Assembly (NCBI GenBank): GCA_017654935.2
Contig: CM065699.1
Coordinates: 15,469,821-15,533,820 of the forward strand
Origin: Phymorhynchus buccinoides
Taxonomy: Eukaryota > Mollusca > Gastropoda > Neogastropoda > Raphitomidae
Direction of reading: 5' to 3'
Length of the DNA stretch: 64,000 bases
Shown piece by piece: positions 32,801 through 37,805 of the stretch (the stretch's first letter is position 1; each line of letters starts with the position of its first letter). Below the pieces are notes generated by a model. That model saw nothing but the letters and a program-made list of their open reading frames with translations. It was not told the DNA's origin and did not search any database. A program made the translations under genes and the position numbers.

Positions 32801-33666
32801 CACAACTGTATCCTTCAGTTGTTACAATTTTTTTTATGTTACTACGCATTTTTAATCCTTCTGCCTCATTGAAATGGAAGGGTTTTACCATCATCCATGT
32901 CTTGACAAGCATAAAACTTTAAAATCTTATTTATCCATTTGCTTCCGTTGTTGTTTTCATTCCCCAGATTAACCGCTCTGGGGGCACACCCAGTGCCATG
33001 TGAACATTTCGCATGGCCTTGGGTGGGAAGATTACGTGTATGGCTGCTTTTTAAAGGGCCCCGTCACATGGGCGGCCATACTCCGACTTCAGGGGACTTT
33101 GCTCCATTCATGGAGCCACCCACATTCACTCCACCCATGGAGTGACAACAACCAACAATTCTTTACGGCGTGTAGGGAGAACTGCCACTGGTAAAGACAG
33201 CTTCCATTGGACACAGCCGCATCATTTTAATATTGGCCATGGATCAATTTCACTTGCATCATGTACAGACACAGTGAATAGCCAAGGACCCTTGGCCGCA
33301 TTTGCTTCTGTGATAATAATCACATGTGTGAATGATTTTTTTATGAAGGGATGAACATTTTGTTTGCTGCTTCAGTTTGTTTAAATGTAGACAGACATCG
33401 ATTATGATTTTCATTGTTGTTTGGTAGAATCTCAAGTCACCCAGTACAACAAATTAACACAACCCGACATGGTTTTTTTGTTGCAATAATATCCTTAACA
33501 GTGTTCAGCCATCACAACTGTCAACTGCTTGCTGCCTCTGCAGACCTGCCCACAGCTGAAGACATTGAACCTGTCAGGTAACCCTGTGTGTGAAGACCCC
33601 TGCGCTTCTGATCGCCTCAAGGAGGCTCTGCCTTCGGTGGAAGCACAACTACACAAGGACAGCTAG
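6587..33666 (+). CDS. RABGGTA: Rab geranylgeranyltransferase subunit alpha (15 coding exons)
   Basis: The spliced product is about 585 residues (human 567). It is the alpha subunit of geranylgeranyltransferase II, which with the beta subunit and Rab escort protein attaches geranylgeranyl groups to Rab GTPase C-termini in the cytosol. Order of domains: prenyltransferase alpha-repeats in exons 3-6 ([36 protein letters not shown]), the Ig-like insert in exons 7-10, a helical linker in exons 10-11, and leucine-rich repeats in exons 12-15 ([23 protein letters not shown]). Junction phases agree throughout except the exon 8/9 boundary, which is tentative, and exon 13, which has one base too many. 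Exons: 6587-6589, 11108-11218, 13214-13338, 14103-14290, 15044-15241, 17577-17660, 18206-18288, 19303-19407, 20764-20930, 28207-28295, 29570-29698, 30275-30432, 32647-32817, 32968-32992, 33544-33666. Confidence 0.9.
7030..7700 (-). pseudogene. LINE reverse transcriptase 3' fragment
   Basis: The minus strand encodes [53 protein letters not shown] and [15 protein letters not shown], and a shifted frame gives [20 protein letters not shown]. This is the C-terminal half of a CR1/jockey-like ORF2, related to the copy at 1690-3165. It lies in RABGGTA intron 1. Confidence 0.85.
8650..8850. mobile_element. Palindromic MITE with TTAGGG-like core
   Basis: The left side (AAAATGGATTTGTTGTCAAC, TGCGCATGTGCGAA) is mirrored on the right (TTCGCACATGCGCAAAC, GAGAACAAATCCAT). 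The centre is a run of degenerate TTAGGG/ATAGGG units at 8698-8755. Confidence 0.6.
8860..10080 (+). other. RABGGTA intron 1, mixed repeat fragments
   Basis: It includes a fragment of the second SINE family (about 8990-9100), a core of the foldback element (9113-9165), a partial copy of the MITE seen at 40262-40475 (about 9245-9385), and a (TTC)n run at 9982-10003. Nothing coding was recognised. Confidence 0.5.
10085..10325 (-). repeat. Interspersed repeat with GAAGTTACAAGCACA motif, poly-G end
   Basis: This block (CTTCCAGAAGGTGGGGAAAC, GAAGTTACAAGCACAGAAC) recurs at 29867-30142, 36070-36330 and 43920-44215, with a related tail at 16330-16475. Copies often end in a (GAA)n run or a long G or C tract. 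Family unknown; probably a SINE or LINE tail. Confidence 0.6.
10565..10775. repeat. Imperfect duplicate of a ~100-bp block
   Basis: AAGGGCATTCACTCTTGC, AGGGTTATT and TGGTCAGTGCG each occur twice in the same order, the second copy starting near 10673. Non-coding. Confidence 0.5.
10845..10965 (+). repeat. Interspersed repeat ('ACGTCCTC' family) copy
   Basis: Matches the copies at 62440-62575, 62640-62845 and 63625-63832 through GGGACATTT, GATGGTGGGA, CTGGAGG and AAAGTCCCGA. An upstream portion at 22010-22077 and its continuation at 27409-27545 are split by the Harbinger insertion. Family unknown. Confidence 0.6.
11108..11218 (+). CDS. RABGGTA: RABGGTA exon 2
   Basis: The acceptor is GTGCACAG|CAC and the donor is AAG|GTTCTC (weak). 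The 37 codons start [17 protein letters not shown] and end ARAFQK. It matches the human N-terminal helix. The last 54 nt and the donor are copied several times in the following array. An in-frame ATG at 11084 would allow an unspliced start, but the conserved M-HGRL join is preferred. Confidence 0.92.
11219..11715 (+). repeat. Tandem copies of RABGGTA exon 2 3' end and donor
   Basis: The 54-nt exon tail (CGGGCAAAGAAGATGAAG through CAGGGCATTCCAGAAG) plus the donor GTTCTCTGG recurs at about 11276, 11386, 11483, 11582 and 11661, separated by (GT)n and (GA)n. Copies differ by point changes such as GCCACTGCC for GCCTCTGCC. The last copy is shorter. A long (GA)n tract follows at 11735-11791. Confidence 0.9.
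11735..11791. repeat. (GA)n microsatellite
   Basis: A pure dinucleotide run closing the exon 2 array. Confidence 0.95.
12560..13005 (+). mobile_element. LINE 3' end (CR1/L2-like)
   Basis: The coding end reads [40 protein letters not shown] and [16 protein letters not shown] then stop, the recognised C-terminus of CR1/L2/jockey-like ORF2 proteins. A 200-bp 3' untranslated tail ends in (GTT)n. It is 5'-truncated and in RABGGTA intron 2. The reverse copy at 290-468 shares the tail. Confidence 0.85.
13214..13338 (+). CDS. RABGGTA: RABGGTA exon 3
   Basis: The acceptor is CATTACAG|AGG and the donor is CT|GTGAGG. The 41 codons plus two bases start [14 protein letters not shown] and include the repeat [13 protein letters not shown], aligned to human NPDFATLWNCRRE. 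The split leucine codon is completed by exon 4. Confidence 0.93.
13905..14086. mobile_element. MITE family 'TATAAGGCGC', copy 1
   Basis: Similar to 17687-17856 and 34017-34168, with CACCCCAAATTTTACACAAA, the TTATAAGGTGCAGGG block and a terminus GTAAAATACGGTAC. It contains an internal ~50-bp duplication (TTATAGTTTCTTACT). It ends about 15 bp upstream of exon 4. Confidence 0.7.
14103..14290 (+). CDS. RABGGTA: RABGGTA exon 4
   Basis: The acceptor is CCCCCAAG|G and the donor is AACT|GTGAGC. It encodes [15 protein letters not shown], then the alpha-repeat [20 protein letters not shown] and [15 protein letters not shown]. One base completes the exon 3 leucine, and one base starts the phenylalanine completed by exon 5. 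A MITE ends about 15 bp before the acceptor, so the acceptor's pyrimidine tract directly abuts it. Confidence 0.95.
14545..14945 (+). pseudogene. Decayed copies of RABGGTA exon 4 3' end
   Basis: Bases 14620-14745 repeat the exon 4 tail (TTTTGTCATGGACCTCACAC, ACTGGGCGCACGAGCT, CCTGTTTCTGCAGTATGAT) and its donor region (TGTAAGCATGGG), with small indels breaking the frame. A shorter copy at 14903-14945 reads ACCCTGACTGGGTACATGAA. These are old duplicates in intron 4, not exons. Confidence 0.85.
15044..15241 (+). CDS. RABGGTA: RABGGTA exon 5
   Basis: The acceptor is CTGTTTCAG|TT and the donor is CAG|GTCACT. It encodes [44 protein letters not shown] and GVSHDILQS. Two prenyltransferase alpha-repeats are visible. 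It ends one base into a codon. Its last 30 bases and donor are copied about 16 times downstream. Confidence 0.95.
15242..16318 (+). repeat. 68-bp minisatellite, ~16 copies of RABGGTA exon 5 end
   Basis: Each unit holds TCAGG(G/G)TCACGCACGAC-type exon 5 sequence, the exon end CATCCTTCAGTCA(G/T), a donor GTCACT or GTGACT, and intronic GGGTTTTGCTCGCTTTGTTG ending CTCATGTAG. GT is kept in every copy at the exon-equivalent position. The distal units carry small variants such as GCTGATGTAGATTCTGG. Confidence 0.95.
16330..16475 (+). repeat. Interspersed repeat tail with (GAA)n
   Basis: The segment from AATCTGAATGTGTCAGCTG to ATGGCCTGGGAACACAGAAG matches 30018-30142 and, reversed, 43918-44045. Confidence 0.65.
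16483..16622. mobile_element. MITE family 'TATAAGGCGC', copy 2
   Basis: It starts AATAAGGCGCACACCCC, contains ATTATAAGGCGCAGGGGTC and ends ATAGTCCGTAAAATAC, as in copies at 13905, 17687 and 34017. Confidence 0.7.
16755..17180 (-). mobile_element. tRNA-derived SINE, family 2
   Basis: On the minus strand the 5' end resembles a tRNA: A-box-like GGTGGCAGAGTGGCCAAG near 17175 and B-box GGGTTCGAATCCCGGCC near 17100. Downstream is a body with GCGCACGTAAAAATCCCACG and a core (CTCCGGGGGAGAGCAGCCCG) related to family 1. It lies in RABGGTA intron 5. Confidence 0.8.
17263..17576 (+). repeat. 57-bp minisatellite, five decoy copies of RABGGTA exon 6 acceptor
   Basis: Each unit is the polypyrimidine tract TTTTTGTTTTCCTTCAG followed by the exon 6 start (AATTTGAGCTGGTGCAGAAT) and then TTTGAATTCTGGTATG. 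AG ends fall at 17291, 17348, 17405, 17462 and 17519; the real one is 17576. The decoy exon starts run into an in-frame TGA within 10 codons. Confidence 0.95.
17577..17660 (+). CDS. RABGGTA: RABGGTA exon 6
   Basis: The acceptor TTTTCCTTCAG|AA is preceded by five decoy copies. It encodes [20 protein letters not shown] then HKWLLGR, matching human LELVQNAFFTDPNDQSAWFY then HRWLLGR. The donor GAG|GTTGGG is weak. A MITE starts about 27 bp after the exon. Confidence 0.94.
17687..17856. mobile_element. MITE family 'TATAAGGCGC', copy 3
   Basis: Inverted ends are ACCGTATTTTTCAGACAATA and the mirror GCCTTATAGTCCGAATAATA. It contains CTGCGCCTTATAATATGAC. It begins 27 bp after RABGGTA exon 6. Confidence 0.8.
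17857..18205 (+). other. RABGGTA intron 6, unique sequence
   Basis: AT-rich with a short (GT)n at 18137-18152. Nothing else recognised. Confidence 0.4.
18206..18288 (+). CDS. RABGGTA: RABGGTA exon 7
   Basis: The acceptor is GTTAACAG|GG and the donor is AAG|GTGTGT. The phase set by exon 6 gives [20 protein letters not shown] then SFTRPVK, aligned to human CLHVSRDEACLTVSFSRPL. A different frame is also open here, but the correct phase and homology agree with this one. Confidence 0.8.
18289..19302 (+). other. RABGGTA intron 7
   Basis: GTACAAGCACCAAATTATT occurs twice (18348 and 18705), and a related 70-bp direct repeat lies at 18740-18835. (GT)n occurs at 18832-18877. The block CGGCCCCTGGATCCCTGCC (19115) recurs near 14550 and 24955. 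No exon-like match. Confidence 0.45.
19303..19407 (+). CDS. RABGGTA: RABGGTA exon 8 (3' end uncertain)
   Basis: The acceptor is TCTGCCCAG|ATT. It encodes [20 protein letters not shown] then [12 protein letters not shown], aligned to human ILLLMVDDSPLIVEW and SHVWL of the Ig-like insert. The donor chosen (TTT|GTACAG at 19408) keeps phase 0 with exon 9; an alternative GT is at 19419. Similarity is modest, so the limits need transcript support. Confidence 0.6.
20220..20672 (-). mobile_element. tRNA-derived SINE, family 3, with 15-bp target duplication
   Basis: TGTTTTTGTACATTA is found at 20205-20219 and again at 20673-20687, flanking the element exactly. On the minus strand the head is GGGCCCGTGGTTGAGTGGTT followed by a B-box region GGTCGCAGGTTCAAGTCC, a tRNA-like promoter. 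The tail is three tandem units of about 89 bp beginning GGTAAAGGTAAAGGTGTCCC. A well-preserved insertion in RABGGTA intron 8. Confidence 0.92.
20764..20930 (+). CDS. RABGGTA: RABGGTA exon 9 (5' end uncertain)
   Basis: It encodes [20 protein letters not shown], then [19 protein letters not shown] and IAAWF, ending AG|GTCAGA in phase 2. The join to exon 10 gives [13 protein letters not shown], matching human LFR-CELSVEK. The acceptor is tentative: GGCCAG at 20763 keeps phase 0, and CTCAG at 20758 is the other candidate. A SINE inserted 77 bp upstream. Confidence 0.65.
21472..21825 (-). mobile_element. tRNA-derived SINE, family 1, copy 1
   Basis: Minus-strand element with a B-box near 21780 (GAGTTCGAACCTGG), a body (CACTTTGAAC, GACGAGATGATAAACC-type), a poly-A-like internal tract and a TAACAGG/CCTAATACCTAA tail. 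The tRNA end is degraded. Confidence 0.8.
22286..22610 (+). pseudogene. Harbinger transposase N-terminal fragment
   Basis: Starting with MADPLLW in one frame, then after a shift [40 protein letters not shown] and [13 protein letters not shown]. The pattern R-DPLE-FDD---F--FRF---I and LRFYATGSF is the N-terminal region of HARBI1-like transposases. Most of the DDE catalytic domain is absent downstream. Confidence 0.8.
23490..24735. repeat. Microsatellites inside the Harbinger element
   Basis: (CA)n at 23489-23511, poly-G at 23607-23620, (TC)n at 23888-23904, a long (GT)n at 24218-24377 with scattered ATG interruptions, and (GT)n at 24696-24733. These give long spurious Val-Cys frames. Confidence 0.9.
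25380..25590 (+). pseudogene. LINE reverse transcriptase fragment
   Basis: Plus-strand frames give [16 protein letters not shown] and [20 protein letters not shown] followed by [10 protein letters not shown], a conserved RT block also present in the copy near 2590. It is nested in the Harbinger element. Confidence 0.75.
25711..26080 (-). mobile_element. tRNA-derived SINE, family 1, copy 2
   Basis: The minus-strand head is GTAGAGTGGCACAGTGGTAG at 26080, followed by a B-box-like region near 26025, the body, and a tail AACCTAACCTAACC at 25712-25726. Shares its full length with 36411-36768 and 48102-48459. Nested in the Harbinger element. Confidence 0.88.
26828..26955 (+). pseudogene. LINE ORF2 C-terminal fragment
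   Basis: [20 protein letters not shown] then [11 protein letters not shown] and a stop. It parallels LDKLWRDEPFKYN at 4940-4985. It abuts the Myb-like fragment inside the Harbinger element. Confidence 0.65.
26890..27170 (-). pseudogene. Harbinger Myb/SANT-like accessory ORF fragment
   Basis: The minus strand reads [20 protein letters not shown] then [20 protein letters not shown], resembling the Myb/SANT-like protein encoded beside PIF/Harbinger transposases (pattern FT-EE---L---I---K-II-GK-SPT). The frame degrades soon after. Confidence 0.7.
27409..27640 (+). repeat. Right part of the 'ACGTCCTC' repeat split by Harbinger
   Basis: GGTGGGAACAATACTGGAGG, ACCACGCCTCGGTTAGACCT and GGCACTGCCACAAGTA match 62700-62845 and 63690-63832. 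The left part is at 22010-22077. A second partial copy (TTTTACGTCCTCTCGGCCCG) follows at 27585-27635. Confidence 0.8.
28207..28295 (+). CDS. RABGGTA: RABGGTA exon 10
   Basis: The acceptor is GTGCTTTCAG|G and the donor is AAAT|GTGAGA. It encodes [20 protein letters not shown] then LQEVETANK, aligned to human SELESCKELQELEPENK. The last base plus exon 11 makes the conserved tryptophan (NKW). It follows a 7.3 kb intron that holds a Harbinger element. Confidence 0.9.
28385..28565 (-). pseudogene. LINE ORF2 C-terminal fragment
   Basis: Minus-strand reading gives [20 protein letters not shown] preceded by [10 protein letters not shown], a common CR1-like C-terminal motif. Intron 10. Confidence 0.7.
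28650..29569 (+). repeat. 115-bp minisatellite, eight decoy copies of RABGGTA exon 11 acceptor
   Basis: Each unit carries TTTGCTTT(G/A)CAG-type acceptor, the exon start GGGCCATGCTGACTGTGGTC and CTGATGAAGGCTGCAGACCC, then CCATGTCACAGCGTCAATTA. Decoy AG ends lie near 28664, 28779, 28894, 29009, 29124, 29239, 29354 and 29454; the real acceptor is 29569. Units differ by several substitutions each, so they are not an assembly echo. Confidence 0.95.
29570..29698 (+). CDS. RABGGTA: RABGGTA exon 11
   Basis: The acceptor is ACTTTGTAG|GG and the donor is CTGC|GTCAGT. It encodes [39 protein letters not shown] and DL, aligned to human LLTIILLMRALDPLLYE and ATYLDDL. Its first 50-60 bases and acceptor recur eight times upstream; only this copy continues into the conserved exon. 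Confidence 0.92.
29824..29860. repeat. Poly-G tract of ~37 bases
   Basis: One of the longest homopolymer G runs in the window, in intron 11, at the edge of the repeat starting 29867. Confidence 0.95.
29867..30142 (+). repeat. Interspersed repeat with (GAA)n tail
   Basis: CCCCCACCTTCTGGAAGTTC, GTGCTTGTAACTTCCTCTAA and ATTATGGCCTTATGGCCTGG, ending (GAA)n. Same family as 43918-44215 (reverse), 10085-10325 (reverse) and 36070-36330. Followed by a degenerate TATAAGGCGC MITE relic at 30143-30245. Confidence 0.7.
30275..30432 (+). CDS. RABGGTA: RABGGTA exon 12 (leucine-rich repeats begin)
   Basis: The acceptor is TTTCACAG|GC and the donor is CAG|GTTGGT (weak). It encodes [10 protein letters not shown], a seven-serine run, then [11 protein letters not shown] and [17 protein letters not shown], aligned to human SKFLLENSVL and THLDLSHNRL. 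The serine run comes from (TCA/TCG) codons and looks like a small coding microsatellite. Confidence 0.92.
30590..30830 (+). repeat. Second copy of RABGGTA exon 12 end and donor, plus the start of a third
   Basis: AAACACCTGGACCTCTCACA through CTCACCCAG|GTTGGTAGC at 30622-30668 repeats the exon 12 end (30400-30440). The following intronic stretch (TGTGGAACATGTACAGTTGA, GAATCACAGAACCAGATT) is repeated as well. A third copy begins at 30781 and is interrupted at 30817 by MITE X. Confidence 0.9.
30818..31885. mobile_element. MITE family X, copy 2
   Basis: Reverse-oriented relative of 5560-6151: starts GGGGGCCATTTCACAAGGGC, ends GACCGTTATCTAGAGAAACT. It contains the pogo-like element at 30879-31615. 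The flanks GAAACACC and CTGGACCTCTCAC are the two halves of the third exon-12-edge copy. Confidence 0.75.
30879..31615 (+). mobile_element. pogo/Tigger-like transposon with TA target duplication
   Basis: Ends are CAGTGGAGTCCAACTATAAC on the left and its near mirror GTTTTACCCGGACTCCACTG on the right, each flanked by TA (30877-30878, 31616-31617). A short frame near 31355-31440 ends [13 protein letters not shown], like Tigger-type transposase C-termini. Mostly deleted (737 bp). Confidence 0.75.
31886..32060 (+). repeat. Third copy of RABGGTA exon 12 end (right half)
   Basis: CTGGACCTCTCACACAACAC through CACCCAG|GTTGGTAACAC and the following 130 bp match 30410-30560. Confidence 0.9.
32318..32452. 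repeat. Cluster of poly-G tracts
   Basis: G runs at about 32318-32333, 32337-32348 and 32433-32452 in intron 12. Confidence 0.9.
32470..32600 (-). pseudogene. LINE ORF2 C-terminal scrap
   Basis: The minus strand gives a [18 protein letters not shown] and [19 protein letters not shown] reading in adjacent frames, matching the TIKDWNKLP motif near 28430. Short, so moderately certain. Confidence 0.5.
32647..32817 (+). CDS. RABGGTA: RABGGTA exon 13 (possible frameshift)
   Basis: The acceptor is AAAACCAG|GTG. The first frame gives [20 protein letters not shown] and TS. The homologous reading then resumes one frame over as [20 protein letters not shown], like human GVTNLPRLQELLLCNN. The exon is 171 nt where 170 are needed for the phase-2 join at CA|GTTGTT. 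About 30 bases between 32712 and 32740 have no human counterpart. A one-base insertion, an assembly error in CCCC, or a real lesion are all possible. Confidence 0.7.
32968..32992 (+). CDS. RABGGTA: RABGGTA exon 14 (25 nt)
   Basis: A strong pyrimidine tract ends CATTCCCCAG|A. Taking CCA|GTGCCA as donor gives one base plus 8 codons, LTALGAHP. The spliced stretch [19 protein letters not shown] has the same length (19) as human NNRLQQPAVLQPLASCPRL. Fit of phase and length supports this micro-exon, though the donor is poor. Confidence 0.6.
33544..33666 (+). CDS. RABGGTA: RABGGTA exon 15 (terminal)
   Basis: The acceptor is CTCTGCAG|ACC. It encodes [40 protein letters not shown], then TAG at 33664-33666. 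It matches human SCPRLVLLNLQGNPLCQ and LAELLPSVSSVLT. Confidence 0.93.
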   Translation, partial: TCPQLKTLNLSGNPVCEDPCASDRLKEALPSVEAQLHKDS

Positions 33667-34016
33667 CCGGTGTGATGTTGTTGAAGAATTGTATGGGTTG
33701 TAGACATTCCGGAATGTGCTGTTATCATTTTGGAGGCATTTGGTTTTCATTTCTGTTTTTGTTTTTGTGGTGGGGGTTATGGTTACCATATTTTCAGAGC
33801 TGATTCTAGAGCGCGGGATTGGTACAATCCCCCGAAAATCTGTTCCTTCCCGCGATAATCGAGTCTTAATGCGGGCCGACTCCCGCACATTTGCAGTACT
33901 GCCCGCTATTTTCACCGATCGCTGCGGGCATGGCGTTCGTCGTCTGCAAAACCTGTTGTCTAGGCTACACAAACTGATCAACCAATCAATCGCGTTCATC
34001 TCATTCATCTTGAATA

Positions 34017-34168
34017 CGAAGATACTTTTTCCCCAGATTCAGACCCCTGCACCTTATAGTATGACTAATAAAATAGTAAAAAAATATAATAACAAAATCT
34101 GAAATTTGGGTAACATTTGGGGGTGCGCCTTATACAAAGGTGCGCCTTATAGTCCGAAAAATATGTTA
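34017..34168. mobile_element. MITE family 'TATAAGGCGC', copy 4
   Basis: GATACTTTTTCCCCAGATTC, CTGCACCTTATAGTATGACT and terminal GCGCCTTATAGTCCGAAAAA match copies at 17687 and 16483. Confidence 0.8.
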
Positions 34169-36410
34169 AACGTTTGCTGATGTGACAGCGATAGATGTGT
34201 AATTTTGTTGTTAATGGTGTTTTTATCCAGGAAGTATGTTTACTGTTAAGAGTTTACTTTTTGTCTCAGTGGGGGGGTGTCGGGTGGGGGTGGGGGGTAT
34301 CTGTGTTTCTGATAGACTAAAAAATGATTTTGCCTGCAACCACTCAAGAGTCGGCTAGCAAATGCGATGTTGATTGAGAATTTTTGTGTATCATGCGCTT
34401 CCAAATTCCAGAATATTCAACATGTTTTTTTAGATTGTGTAGAGTTTTAGTTTTTACACATTTTTTAGAAGGGATTAGAACTTTTGGTTATTGGCATGCT
34501 CACTGCAGTGACATTAACTCACTCAGAATGAATGAGCCTGATCCGGCTCATAAGAGTTTGATTTCTGGCGTGTAACCAGCTTTCCAGTGTGACGTCATAA
34601 CCTACTTTCAGTTTGCTTTGACCTTGCCTCTCTTGAAATTAACCAATCATTGCATAGTTTACATTCAGCTTTGGTTGTAGAGGGGGGTCGAAGATCGGAA
34701 TGTGAAATTTTCCTTCTTTCTTTGTCACATGTGTTAGCCATTTTTGTCAATAGGAGACAAACGACGAAGGTATGGAATCTGATAGTTTACGATCGTTTAG
34801 TGCATGGTGTTAGTAATCTTATCTAAAAATATCAGTCCATAACTTTCCATAACTTTTTTGTGTTGAGTGTTTCCTAACCTAGTCAAACCTAGTCCAGTTG
34901 TATAGGCAAACAACTCGCCAGTGCCGAGTGAGTCAATAATCGTGTTTTTTGTAAAAAGAAATAAAGAAAGTCATTTTAAGTGTTATAATTAAAAAATCTA
35001 AATGCAAATCTTGTATCTGTACTAAGTCATGTTCCTATGACTGTTGAATATTGTGTTATAAAATAATTCCTTGTTTTAAATCTAAATGCAGTTGCCATCT
35101 ATGTACTGTTTAGTTTACTAATTTTGTTAAATTTTATCCAAAATATGTCACTTTTCTTAAAGCATCTATTTTATCCTCAATTTGTCTTTGGGCAATGGCG
35201 ACTTTTGAATATTGTGATATGGGTTGATAAAATAGTGAGTTGAAACGGAAAGTTAAGACTAGTATTGTTTTGAACATCTTTTAAACTACGCTTAATGCTT
35301 GGCATTTTTGTTTCCATGCAATGTTGTGAACTTTGTGCTGTGAAGATTACAGACACTTTTCCCTATGTATGATTCTTCTTCACTGTTTAGCTGTTACACA
35401 GCTGGGCCAGGGAAGGGCAATAGATGGGGTAGAATGTGTTAACTCATTCGCATCGCGCAACGATTTTGAATTATTGAAAAAACCTCACAAATCACTCCAG
35501 CCATACACACAAACAAAACATACATAAACAAAAGGAGAAATGAAGGAAGATTACAGGTTTTTACTTCAGGTTTAGACATAGGGAAGTGGTAGATCAGATT
35601 ATATATATAGACTTTATTATAGAAAAACTCCACACCAATTGGTTACCCCACAACAAACCACTACAAAAGCAAAGTCAGAGGCAAAATTGTGGTCTAAGGG
35701 AGCGAAGTGAGTTTAGAAGTGACCAAGGTATGGTGTGCACACAGATTTACTCCCCTTGAAGCAAATGCATCAAATTGACAGCTACCTATTAATTCCAGAC
35801 ATGTATAAGGCCGGAACGACTTGAATGAGTTAATGTGCTGTGTTGCAAGCATTGCAAAAATTATGAATGTATACTTTTTTTTTAAGCTGGATGAAGCATG
35901 GCTGAATGTGTTGATTTGACTGACAGTTGTAGAAAATCTGTTCATGAACTTTGCATTAACAAATTATCATGTTTATTTTTTAGTTGTCTGTTGCTCAAAA
36001 ATCAATTTGCCCTTCGATCTATCCTCACAATACTTTTTCAACCACTGCACATCCCTCTGCGGGGATACCGGGGGAACTTTCATATAAACAGTTCCCCCAC
36101 CTTCTGCAAGTTCTGTGCTTGTAACTTCCTGGATTCTGTCGCTCTCTTGACTCTGCCTTTTCCCTTAGCTTACTGCCATCTACTATCCTTCTGCCTTACA
36201 GGTCCATTCTCCTGCCTTTGTTCTAGAAACTCTTATAAAGATTTTCTCCAGTGATGATGCTGGGCCTAACTATTTCTTAGGCGCAAAACGGCAGCATGAT
36301 GCATCTGTGCTCATATGACAGAAAACTGTCTGAATGATTGATAAAGAACCACTGCACAGAATGACTTCAAATTCTATATTGTATGCAACACCCTTGTAAT
36401 ACTATTTATT

Positions 36411-36768
36411 GGGTATTTTATAGTCACAGAGCGTCTGTGAAATTCGGATTGCTCCCACCTGGAGAGCGTGTCGCAGCTAGAGGCACACCACCCATTTTTA
36501 TTTATTTAATGGGTTTTTTGCATGCGATATTTGTGTGACTGATGAGGAAGGAAAGGGGGGGGACCAAATGACTTTTTCGTTGCCACTGGGTTTAATGTGT
36601 GCTAAGTGCATGGGCACATGGGACCTCAGTTCATCGTCTCATCCGAAAGACTCCACGTTCAGACCATAAGGCCTAGTGCAGAGTGAGAGGAAAAATCCCC
36701 TGTACCCAGGTTCAAACTCGGGTTTATCTTGCACGAGGCGAACACGTTACCTCTGTGCCACTCTACAC
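36411..36768 (-). mobile_element. tRNA-derived SINE, family 1, copy 3
   Basis: The minus-strand head is GTAGAGTGGCACAGAGGTAA at 36768 with a B-box GAGTTTGAACCTGG; the tail is near 36415. Full-length relative of 25711-26080 and 48102-48459. Confidence 0.88.
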
Positions 36769-37570
36769 TAATGATCATCATCAACTTTATTGAATAAGCT
36801 GAGGTGGGTTAACGACAATGAATGCAAATCTCACAAATGCTGCTACTTCTGACCTAACAAATAAGTGGTTTAAACAAATCTTTATTCCTTTGAAAACGAT
36901 CAAACAGAAAGACAATTAGAGCAACAACAAGCTTGAAGCTTATACTGTGCTCCTTAAATTATCATCATAGTTGCACAAATGACAAATATAAGTGCCGTTG
37001 TTTATGAGGAAATTGTGCACTTGGGATTTGTGTGTTCACCATTTTCACCGTACAAACAAGCATGTGCACAGTGTTCAGATAATGAAAACCGTCGTCTCAA
37101 TGCATCAGGATTTGCTTCATCCGGCCTGTGTTTGTGTGGATGTACAAGTGTGAAGGATCTTAGATATGTTTATAATTTTGGTGAATACTGTGATTCATAC
37201 CATGATGGGGTTACCATCTTAATGATTTTGTGTTCAAATACTTGCGTAACTGTGAACAATTTGTACTGTGAGATTGAAGTAAATGTGTCAGGATTATCAG
37301 GATTGTAGTTCATAATTTCTGGTAGTCCAAATATAATACTTGTCTATAATTATCAATAGTATGAACTTTGCTTGCTTATAATTTATTTCTCTCCATTGTA
37401 GGTAGGATCACACACCTGGGTATTCTTGTAAATTGTGAATTTAAACATTAACAAATTTTAATCTTTGTCTGTTTATAATTGTGTCAGTAAAATTAAACCA
37501 TGCAACAATTTTCTCCCACCAGTTTGTTTGTTTTTCGTGTGTTTTTAAAAATGTTGCAATCCATTTGTAA

Positions 37571-37805
37571 TTATTATGTATGCAATTTGAAAGAATTGAT
37601 GTTGGTTTAAACATTACCTTATTTCAAATTTAGTATGCAAAATTGAAGGCTTGTATGATTGTTGAGTAAAAGCTAAGCAATTATTAGTATTATGTATGCC
37701 ATTTGAAAGAATTGATGTTGGTTTAAAACATTACCTTATTTCAAATTTAGTATGCAAAATTGAAGGCTTGTATGGTTGGTGAGTAAAAGCTAAGCAATTA
37801 TTCCT
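37571..37805. repeat. 118-bp tandem duplication
   Basis: TTGAAAGAATTGATGTTGGT and TTATTTCAAATTTAGTATGC through TAAAAGCTAAGCAATTATT occur twice in succession with few differences. Confidence 0.9.

Noticed and set aside
36979..37308. 109-codon frame in the intergenic region
   Set aside because: AT-rich sequence, no recognised domain, no splice or promoter support; probably chance.
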